From positions 18,156,501 through 18,220,500 of the forward strand of contig JAULJL010000011.1 in the NCBI GenBank assembly GCA_030761205.1: 64,000 bases of DNA, written 5' to 3'. The notes under the pieces were generated by a model, which worked only from the letters and a program-made list of their open reading frames with translations, was not told where the DNA came from and did no database searches. Positions 55,402 to 64,000 of this stretch are shown here, one piece after another. The position numbers and the translations under genes were made by a program. Positions within the stretch are counted from its first letter, which is position 1; each line of letters starts with the position of its first letter. This DNA is from Fremontodendron californicum (lineage: Eukaryota > Streptophyta > Magnoliopsida > Malvales > Malvaceae).

Positions 55402-57299
55402 CATTATCTAACATTTTGTTTGTTGTGTCTCAGTTATAATAAGTGGTTAGCAACCTCTACAGGTAATATCTCCTAAATTTTACCTTCTTAAAAAAAAAAA
55501 GTTTGTTGTGTTTTAAGCAATTTAGAAGTATTCATTCTGAACAAGGTCTGAGTAAGGGAGACTTGAGACATATCTTGTCAGTTTGATTTTAATATTTTTA
55601 TGTTTACTTGTTAATTTTTGTTTAGTATTTTAGGATTATTTAGGTTGCATGAGTTTGTTTTGTTTTGAGTCTTAGTTGTTCCTATTCTTATGTTATTAGT
55701 TCTTTTCTCTTACACATGATTCTTTCATTTGGGTTAATAGACTTACATTGAGGACAATGTAAGAATTAAGTGTGGGGGGAATGATTTAGGATTTCTTTTA
55801 TTTTTGTCTACTATTTTTTTCATGAGTCTTTATTATTATTATTATTTTAGTGTGTTTTAGTTCATTTTTAATACAATGATGAGATATGAATTGCATAGGT
55901 CTAAACTGGTTATTAGTGAGAAGATTTTCATAAGAATTAAGCTTGATACTAATTTTTATGAGCCAATGTTAATATGATATGTTGATTGAGAAAGAAGCAT
56001 GTTTAGACTTAATCTGACTTGTATAATCATCCTTGTGAGTTTTTGAGCCTATAATGATTGATGCATTATACAAATCAATCTAATTTCTTTCTTGAGTGCT
56101 CTTATGATTACATGATTCTCTAGAACTTGCTTTAAACCGTTTGAGACTATATTGATACATGTGACAACATGAATATGATAGAGGCATTAGGATTATAACC
56201 AGAGCCAAACAGCCATCCATTATTAATGTTCTAAGAGAACATCCCCACTAGTGAGCCAATTTGAGCCTACATTAAATATGCTGTTTTATTGGTAACCACA
56301 ACTTACACCTAGCCTAAATATACTTATATCCTTACCCTTGTTCTAAAGATGGATTATATATTTTGAGACATATTGCAAAAAAACAAGGGATATTTTTAGT
56401 TAAAAATTTGGGTTAGAAACAAGAAATAAGTGTGGGGGGAAAAGAAAAGAAAAGTCAAGAGAAAAAGAAATGGAATACTGGCAAATATATTCCTATGTAA
56501 AAAAAAAAATATGAATCATCTCTTGAATTTGTGGAAAAAGAAAAAGATGTTACAAAGTTGTTTAGAATGAAGAAAAGGCCCAACATGAACATCCGGCCTA
56601 GGTGACTATGTACTTGTGAAGAGTTTTGAGACGTTTCTTTGTATGATCTTTTTATGTCTCTAAACTTTATGAACTCTTTGGAACCTTTGTGATATCTTTA
56701 TCCTTTTGTTCTTCAACCACATTACAAACCCCTTGGCCCCATTACAACCTTGAATAAAGACCTCTTGATTTATGAAGTTGTATGATCTAAATAGTGGATA
56801 ATAGGTGGACAAGCAAGCATATGGTAGAACTGTTTTCATGAGATTGATTGAGTGTAAACACTTTACCACTACTTTAAAAAGTGAAAATCAAGAGAGTATC
56901 CCATGTGAGAAGTTGAGATTAAGTTTGAATATGCACTATTTTGATTGAAATATGTTATGTTAATATTGGCTTAACTCAAACAATTTACATTCAAGCAAGA
57001 TTTTTTGTGGATTTCTTTAAGCTATTGATTAGTTTTTAAGACTTGTCCAATGATTATCTCTAATTTATATTGGAAGGATTAGTTATAATTATTATTTTTA
57101 GTTTTTCTTATGTCTTCAATGTTTGTGGGTATCGTCCTAGTAAACCCTCACGAGACTAAACTCGTCCACTAGGGACACCTAGGGGTTTAAAGGCTTGTGT
57201 CACATGCTAAGTGCCACCGTGATTTCCTACGAAAATGGATTAGATTAGATTTTCTTATTTTATTTTTATTGAGTCGTTGCTAGGGACTAGCAACAATCT
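55402..57299 (+). other. N4 3' non-coding region
   Basis: One copy of the ~109-bp repeat (55500-55590), the downstream 100-bp module (about 55696-55795) with the CTTACATTG/CAATGTAAG hairpin, a G-tract near 56430, and the paired small hairpins near 57150-57185. Like N1 it lacks the TGACATTG hairpin segment found after LOG in A1 and N2. No sense gene. Confidence 0.75.
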
Positions 57300-57312
57300 A
57301 AGTGTGGGGGTG
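57300..57312 (+). other. N4 polypurine tract
   Basis: AAGTGTGGGGGTG directly before the truncated 3' LTR. Confidence 0.88.
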
Positions 57313-57987
57313 TGATAACTCGTATAATTATATAGTTTTTAGTTATGTTTTATTATTGTTTTGTGTCAAATACGAGTTATTATTGTTTAGTCTAATTGTG
57401 TTTATGATCTTTTATATTTTTATGTAATTTGGTGTTTTTCACAAGTTTCTTTGAGTGATTTCAGATTACTAGAATTAAGGGCAAATCGAGTTCAGTTCCA
57501 GTTCCGACACCTTTTGCCATATCCGCTATATCTGGAGTTTCACTAAAGCAATAAGGCTGAAATTTGTAGTCGTGCAAAGCTAAGAGGCATATCTATCTTT
57601 TTCATGTTTTACACTTCTTGAAACGGAGTCGTTTTCCCTAGCGAAATCGACCATCAAAGTAGCTGATGTGCAATGACGTCTGTGCTGACCTGTTTTCGTA
57701 TTTTGCCCATATCTGCTTATCCACATCAGCAAATGAGCTGATTCCAATGGCTTTGGATCCGTAACTGATACGGGAACCTTTGTCTAGAAGACCATATGAT
57801 CAGATCAGGCCTCCAATATTGACGAAATGGACCATCACGTTGGCTGATGTGCAATGACGTCTGTGCTGACCTGTTTTCGTATTTTGCCCATATCTTCTTA
57901 TCCACATCAGCAAATGAGCTGATTCAAACGGCTATGGATCCGTAACTGATAGGGGAACATTTTTCTAGATTTGAAATTTGTAAAGCT
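57313..57987 (+). repeat. N4 3' LTR, truncated
   Basis: Collinear with the 5' LTR to about 57969, then jumps about 160 bp ahead to a TTTGAAATTTGTAAAG segment. The TATA box and all downstream parts are missing. Confidence 0.88.
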
Positions 57988-58035
57988 TTGAAATTTGTAA
58001 AGATTGTCTCTTGAAATTTGAAATTTTTCTTTTTA
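57970..58035 (+). other. Deletion junction with templated filler DNA
   Basis: TTTGAAATTTGTAAAG occurs twice in succession, the second copy running into a diverged ATTGTCTCTTG, then short AAATTTGAAATTT repeats, before N3 internal sequence resumes near 58036. This is typical of end-joining repair with local copying. Confidence 0.75.
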
Positions 58036-59748
58036 TTTTTTATGTTTATTTGTTAATTTTTGTTTAGTATTTTAGGATTATTTAGGTTGCATGGGTTTGT
58101 TTTGTTTTGAGTCTTAGTTGTTCCTATTCTTATATTATTAGTTCTTTTCTCTTACACATGATTCTTTCATTTGGGTTAATAGACTTACATTGAGGACAAT
58201 GTAAGAATTAAGTGTGGGGGGAATGATTTAGGATTTCTTTTATTTTTGTCTACTATTTTTTTTGAGTCTTTATTATTATTATTTTTAGTGTGTTTTAGTT
58301 CCTTTTTAATACAATGATGATATATGAATTGCATAGGTCTAAACTGGTTATTAGTGAGAAGATTTTCATGAGAATTAAGCTTGATACTAATTTTTATGAG
58401 CCAATGTTGATATGATATGTTGATTGAGAAAGAAGCATGTTTAGACTTGATATTGACTTGTATAATCATCCTTGTGAGTTTTTGAGCCTATATGATTGAT
58501 GTATTATACATATCAATCTAATTTCTTTCTTGAGTGCTCTTATGATTACATGATTCTCTAGAACTTGCTTTAAATCGTTTGAGACTATATTGATGCATTT
58601 AACAACATGAATATGATAGAGGCATTAGGATTATAACCAGAGCCAAACAGCCATCCATTATTAATGTTCCAAGAGAACATCCCCACTAGTGAGCCAATTT
58701 GAGCCTACATTAAATATGCTATTTTATTGGTAACCACAACTTACACCTAGCCTAAATATACTTATATCCTTACCCTTGTTCTAAAGATGGATTATATATT
58801 TTGAGACATATTGCAAAAAACAAGAAATACTTTTAGTTGAAAATTTGGGTTGGAAACAAAAGATAAGTGTAGGGGAAGAAAAGAAAAAAAAAAAGTCAAG
58901 AGAAAAAGAAAGGGATCATTGTCAAATATATTCCCATATTGAAAAAAAAAATCATCTCTTGAACTTCTAGTTAAAGTAAAGAAAAAGATGTTACAAAGTT
59001 GGTTAGAATGAAGCAAAGGCTCAACATGTATATTTAGCCAATGTTATTATGTGCTTTATAAGAGTTTTGAGGAGTTTTATTTGTATGATCTTATTATGTC
59101 TCTAAACTCTATGAACTCTTTGGAACCTTTGTGATATCTTTATCCTTTTGTTCTTTAACCACATTATAACCCTTTGGCCCCATTACAACATTGAATAAAG
59201 ACCTCTTGATTTATGAAGTTGTATGATCTAAATAGTGGAGAATAGGTGGACAAGCAAGCATATGGTAGAAATGTTTTCATGAGATTGATTGAGTGTAAAC
59301 ACTTTACCACTACTTTAAAGAGTGAAAATCATGAGAGTATAGTAAGAAGTTGAGATTAAGTTTGAATATGCACCATTTTGATTGAAATATGTTATGTTAA
59401 TATTGGCTTAACTCAAACTATTTACATTCAAGCAAGATTTTTTGTGAAATTCTTTGAGCTATTGATTAGTTTATAAGACTTGTTCAAAGATTATCTCTAA
59501 TTTATATTGAAAAGGTTAGGAGTAAATATTTTTAGTATATCTAGTTTATTTATATTTTAGTTTTTCAATGTTTGTGGGTATCGTCCTAGTAAACCCTCAC
59601 GAGACTAAACTCGTCCACTAGGGACACCTAGGGGTTTAAAGGCTTGTGTCACATGCTAAGTGCCACCGTGATTTCCTACGAAAGTGGATTAGATTAGATT
59701 TTCTTATTTTATTTTTATTTTGTTTTGCTCGAGGACTAGCAAAAAGCT
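58036..59748 (+). other. N3 3' non-coding region
   Basis: Matches the A1/N4 region downstream of LOG: the 100-bp module with hairpin near 58186-58207, a G-tract near 58865, and the paired hairpins near 59600-59635. No gene. It shows that N3 belongs to the cassette-carrying group although its LTR differs. Confidence 0.75.
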
Positions 59749-59763
59749 AAGTGTGGGGGTATT
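59749..59763 (+). other. N3 polypurine tract
   Basis: AAGTGTGGGGGTATT directly before the 3' LTR. Confidence 0.85.
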
Positions 59764-61233
59764 TGATAAGCTCATAAAATATACATTTTATGCCTTTCTA
59801 CCTTTAGTTTTTGTTATGTTTTCGATCTTTATCTTGTTTACTTATATTATGTTTTTGAATTTTAGGTACAATAAGGAGAATGAAGTCAAAAGTTGTCAAT
59901 AATGATGGTAAAGAGCATACAAAATCATAATCACAAGATGGAAGAAGACTTGGGAGTCAAAAATGTCAATTTCTGGTTGAAAAGCAATCAGGAAGATTTG
60001 ACCTCCGGAGCTTGTTTCAAGGAAAACATGATGTTAGAGTCTTTATTTGAAGAAACTTCCTTCTTCACTTTTGAATCTGACTTGATTATCTTTCCAACGA
60101 TATATTATGGGCCCAAATCGGATAAGAAATGGTCATTCAAAATGGCACTAGAAGATCTTCCTAAAGAATCCTGCGGCCAGAAAAACCCTAACCGCAAATC
60201 TTAAAAAAAGGCAAAAACGTGATTTTTCTGCCTCCAGGCTTTCTTGTGCGGCAATGACTTATTCTCAGGGTTTTAAAGCTCTATAAATATCATCTTTTGA
60301 GCCACAAACTAGATATCTTTTGAGGAGACTCAAAGGATCATTATTCTTCTTTTTCTTCTCCATTCTTTTATTTTTCTTTTTCTTTTTAGTTTTATGTATA
60401 TATTATTCATGCTTATGTTATGCTAAACTTATTTGGTTAAGGGTGATTTCAAAGCCCTAGACATGTTTTGTAATTGATTTTCAGATTCTATCTACCATTG
60501 TTTTCTATCAGAGTTGCTTATGTTCTTCCATAAAAATTGTTCATGGTGATGTTTTGATTTGTTTAGGTGGCCAACTAGATAAATCTTGATAATTGTCTAA
60601 TGCTAGTTTAGGAGTCTTGATCCGTGTAATTGTCTTGATTTCCTATTCATAAGTAGCAATTTGTGATTAATGATTATGGTCAAGTTTTCAATAATTGCAA
60701 AGTGGAACATAACCTAAGTTGAACAATCCGAGCTTATGTGTTTGTTGCTTAGATCAACCTATCTTCTCATCACAAAGCTGCTATTAAATTGAACTTAGAG
60801 AGCTTATTCTAGGTTGTTTGATAGTTAGAGATTAAATAGAGAGCTTGTTCTATTTAACGACAAACTAAGGAAAGATTGGGGTAACAGAGCTTGTTGTTAT
60901 CTACGGTTGTTAACTTTGATAGCTAATTAATGTTGATAGATATGAAATTGATTCTTAATGATGTCTAGTGGTAGAGAATGAAACCTTAACCATATTTTCT
61001 CATATTTGATTACTTCTTATTTACTTGCTTTCTTCTTTGATTATAAGTCTTTAGTTTAAATTGATTTTAAAAACCTCCCCTTTTATTTTGTTTTCTTTGA
61101 ATTTATGTTTTAGACTAATAATTCTTAAACTAAAACCCAATCCCTGAGGACTCGACCCTTGCTAATCACTATACTCTACAATTGATTTTTTTTAGTGCAA
61201 GATTAAATAAGATACACTCTTTTGGGTGCATCA
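59764..61233 (+). repeat. N3 3' LTR
   Basis: 1470 bp, same length as the 5' LTR, followed by target copy ATAAG. Confidence 0.95.
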
Positions 61234-61238
61234 ATAAG

Positions 61239-62485
61239 TCTAAATCTGATTTATTAGTGAGAAGATTTTCATGAGAATTGAGCTTGATGTCATTCTTTTT
61301 GGAGCCAATGTTAATATGATATGTTGATTGAGAAAGAAGCATATTTAGACTTAAATCTGACTTGTATAATCATCCTTGTGAGTTTTTGAGCCTATATGAT
61401 TGATGCATTATACATATCAATCTAAGTTCTTTCTTGAATGCTCTTATGATTACATGATTCTCTAGAACTTGCTTTAAACCTTGTTGAGACTGTATTGATG
61501 CATGTGATAACATGAATATGATAGAGGCATTAGGATTTTTAACTAGGGCCAAACAGCTATCCCTTATTGATGTTCCAAGAGAACATCCCCCTTAGTGAGC
61601 CAATTTGAGCCTACATTGAATAAGCTATTTATTTGGTAACCATATCTTGTTCCTAACCTAAATATACTTATTTATATCCTTACCCTTGTTCTAAAGATGA
61701 ATTAGCATATTTTGAGACATATTGCAAAGACAAGGAAGATCTATTCAAATTTTAGGTTAGAAACAAGAAATAAGTGTGGGGGAGGAGAAAGGCAAAAGTC
61801 AAGAGAAAAAGAGAGGGAATATTGCCAAATACATTCCATGTGAAAAAAAAAATTGAATAATCTCTTGAACTTCTAGTTAAAGAAAAGAAAAAGATGTTAC
61901 AAAGTTGTTTAGAATGAAAAAAAAGGCCCAACTTGAATATTTGGCCTATGTATTATGTGCTTTATAAAGAGTTTTGAGAAGTTTTCTTTGTATGAATCTT
62001 ATTATGTCTCTAAACTCTATAAAATCTTTGGAACCTTTGTAATATCTTTTTCCTTTTATTCTTTAACCACATTTATTACCCCTTGGCCCCATTACAACCT
62101 TGAATAAAGACCTCTTGATTTATGAAGTTGCATGATCTAAATAGTGGATAATAGGTGGAAAAAGCAAGCATATGGTAGAACTGTTTTCATGAGATTGATT
62201 GAGTGTAAACACTTTACCACTACTTTAAAAAGTGAAAATCATGAGAGTATCCCATGTGAGAAGTTGAGATTAAGTTTGAACATGCACTATTTTGATTGAG
62301 ATATATTATGTTAACTTAACTCAAACCCTTGACTATCAAGCATGATTCATTGTGAAACTCTTTAAGCTATTGATTAGTTTGTAAGACATGTTCAATGATT
62401 ATCTATAAGTTGTATTGAAAGTGAACTAGATTCGGTTTTCTTACCTTATGTCTATTTGATTTTGCTCGAGGACTAGCAAAAGATT
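61239..62485 (+). other. A2 3' non-coding region, right part
   Basis: Continues from 48392. Similar to the 3' region of the other elements but without the paired hairpins near the PPT. A G-tract lies near 61775. No gene. Confidence 0.75.
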
Positions 62486-62500
62486 AAGTGTGGGGGAATT
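62486..62500 (+). other. A2 polypurine tract
   Basis: AAGTGTGGGGGAATT directly before the A2 3' LTR. Confidence 0.85.
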
Positions 62501-64000
62501 TGATAAGTGCTTAATTTCATACATTTTCCTATTTAATTTCCTTATACTTTGTGCTTTGATTCTTACTTCCTTGACATTTTACTAGGTTTTTAAGCTTTGT
62601 AGGTATTTTGGAGGAGATGAAGTCAAAACATGTCAATTAGGATGTTAAAGAGCTTACAAAATCACAATCACAAGATGGAAAAAGAGTTGGGAGTCTAAAA
62701 GATCAAATTCTTGGTACAAAGAAAGAAGACAGATTTGACCTCCGGAGCTTGTTGCTAGAAAACATGATGTTAGAATCTTTATTCGAAGAAACGTCCTTCT
62801 TGACTTTTGAAGTTAATTTGATTACCTTTCCAACGGTTGGTCATGGGCCTAAATCGGATAAGAAATGGTCATCCAAATCGGCATTGGAATATAAACAACC
62901 CTAGTGGCAGAAAAAAATCTAACCGCAAATCATATTTTTTTCTTAAAACCCTAGCTGACATTTATGTTTATCCTTGTCAAATAAGGATTAGTGGCTGTCA
63001 ACTTGCATTAATTGCAAGAATATTTCCTTAAAACTAATCCTAGTCAAAGTAGGAGAATTAAATAAGCCAAGACTTTCCTTCCTTACACTTACTTTGGCTG
63101 CAAGTTTGTAATCTCCCCTCATTAAGGAGTAATTTGACTAATACTTTTCTACTTTATTAAAACCTTGGCTGCCAAGTATTCCTTCTTTCCTTAAAACACA
63201 AAAGTCAGCCACTTTTCCTTAACTTTAGCCACAAGTCAGCATTTATTAAAGGGAGAGAGCTGAAATTCACTTGTTTGATGCCCTAGCTATTGCCTATAAA
63301 TAGAGAACAAGGGGGCAAACGAAAATACACTTCTCCAAACATCAAAGTTCTGATTTCTTCTTTGTTTCTTTGTTTTTGAGAGAGCAAGAGGCTAGATAAT
63401 TTTATGTTTACGTTTACAATGCCTATGCAAGGCTAAACTTTTATTTGGTTAAGGGTGATTTCAAAGCCCTAGACATGTTATGTAATTAATATTCAGAATC
63501 TATCTATCATTGTTTTCTATCAAAGTTGCTTATGTTCTTCCATTAAAATTGTTCATGATGATGTTTTGATTTGTTTTGGTGGCCAACTAGATAAATCTTG
63601 ATAACTGTCTAATGCTAGTTTAGGAGTCTTGATTTCCTATTCATAAGTAGCAATTTATGATTAATGATTATGGTCAAGTTTTCAATAATTGCAAAGTGGA
63701 ACATAACATAAGTTGAACAATCCGAGCTTATGTGTTTGTTGCTTAGATCAACCTATCTTTCTCATCATAAAGCTGCTATTAAATTAAACTTAGAGAGCTT
63801 ATTCTAGGTTGTTCTATTTAACGACGAACTAAGGAAAGATTGGGGTAACAGAGCATGTTGTTATCTACAGTTGTTAACTTTGATAGCTAATTAATAATGA
63901 TAGATATGAAATTGATTCTTAATGATGTCTAGTGGTGGAGAATGAAACCTTAACCATATTTTTTATATTTGATTCTTCTTAATTACTTGTTTTCACATTC
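62501..64000 (+). repeat. A2 3' LTR (runs off the window)
   Basis: First 1500 bp of an LTR of about 1777 bp, beginning TGATAAGTGC; TATA box at 63295-63302. Its uninterrupted sequence shows the empty sites used by A1 (GTCAG near 63204) and N2 (TTC near 63537) in the 5' LTR. Confidence 0.93.

Larger units (their letters stand above)
50167..57987 (+). mobile_element. Element N4: non-autonomous LTR element with CRP and LOG genes, right end deleted
   Basis: 5' LTR 50167-52229 (2063 bp), PBS, gag remnant, CRP-like gene, LOG, PPT, and a 3' LTR that starts at 57313 and stops at about 57969. The left target sequence is CTTAC (50162-50166); the right copy is gone. A deletion with scrambled filler (57970-58035) joins the truncated 3' LTR to the N3 3' non-coding region. 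It is inserted in the N3 gag remnant. Confidence 0.93.
48393..61233 (+). mobile_element. Element N3: non-autonomous element with a third LTR type, interrupted by N4
   Basis: Two LTRs of 1470 bp each (48393-49862 and 59764-61233), beginning TGATAAGCTC and ending GGGTGCATCA, with a perfect target duplication ATAAG (48388-48392 and 61234-61238). The internal parts left are 49863-50166 (PBS and start of the gag remnant) and about 58036-59763 (3' non-coding region). The middle, where the CRP and LOG genes would be, was lost with the right end of N4. It is inserted in the A2 internal region. Confidence 0.94.
9065..64000 (+). mobile_element. Element A2: Athila-like Ty3/gypsy element, broken, host of all nested insertions
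   Basis: The outermost element of the nest. Its 5' LTR is split into 9065-9771, 32618-33008 and 42570-43248 by A1 and N2. The internal region is 43249-48392 plus 61239-62500, split by N3. The 3' LTR starts at 62501 and runs off the window. Its LTR begins TGATAAGTGC and ends GGGTGCATCA; assembled 5' LTR length is about 1777 bp. The candidate left target duplication is ACCGC (9060-9064); the right copy is off-window. It carries gag-pol only and has no CRP or LOG gene. The site occupied by that cassette in A1 is continuous here apart from the precisely excisable N3 insertion, so A2 represents the cassette-free form. Confidence 0.92.

Overview
The window is plant nuclear DNA, probably from a eudicot: AT-rich, with one intron-containing host gene and about 58 kb of nested LTR retrotransposons. 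At the left (1461-3982, +) are the last five coding exons of CNOT11, a CCR4-NOT deadenylase subunit. A solo LTR (4151-6009, - strand) follows 168 bp after its stop codon. Next come an unassigned AT-rich stretch with a ~120-bp tandem repeat (6991-7455) and a decayed Del/Tekay-like chromovirus fragment (7488-9064, -).

From 9065 to the window end everything belongs to one nest of Athila-like Ty3/gypsy elements that share a tRNA-Asp-type primer binding site. I name them as follows. A2 is an autonomous-type but broken element, 9065->64000. A1 is an autonomous-type element, 9772-32612, inserted in the A2 5' LTR. N1 (11065-20451, -) is non-autonomous and sits in the A1 5' LTR. N2 (33009-42564, +) is non-autonomous and sits in the A2 5' LTR. 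N3 (48393-61233, +) is non-autonomous and sits in the A2 internal region. N4 (50167-~57987, +) is non-autonomous, sits in N3 and has lost its right end. Insertion order is read from the nesting and from 5-bp target duplications: ATAAG for N1, TTCTT for N2, ATAAG for N3, G/CTCAG for A1 and GGTCT for the solo LTR.

The main finding is a two-gene accessory cassette downstream of pol in A1, where related Athila elements often carry an env-like ORF. The same cassette is in N1, N2 and N4, which have lost pol. Gene 1 (about 178 aa) has a Gly-Arg-Ser-Thr / Lys-Lys-Arg-Arg-Ala basic block followed by a Cys4 zinc finger, resembling the small cysteine-rich nucleic-acid-binding proteins of plant Betaflexiviridae (Viral_NABP type). 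Gene 2 (215 aa) is an intronless LONELY GUY (LOG)-type cytokinin riboside-monophosphate phosphoribohydrolase with the PGGxGTxxE motif. So a mobile element appears to carry a virus-like regulator or suppressor plus a cytokinin-activating enzyme. A2 lacks the cassette and shows the ancestral arrangement. In the carriers the cassette is bracketed by ~100-bp direct copies of a module that A2 has only once, which suggests how it was acquired.

The non-autonomous elements keep LTRs, PBS, a gag C-terminal remnant ORF, the cassette and a polypurine tract, and presumably depend on an A1-like partner. A1 itself has two small frameshifts in gag-pol. A2 has stops, frameshifts and a deletion of the reverse-transcriptase core. 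Family assignments come from reading motifs by eye; no database search was run.
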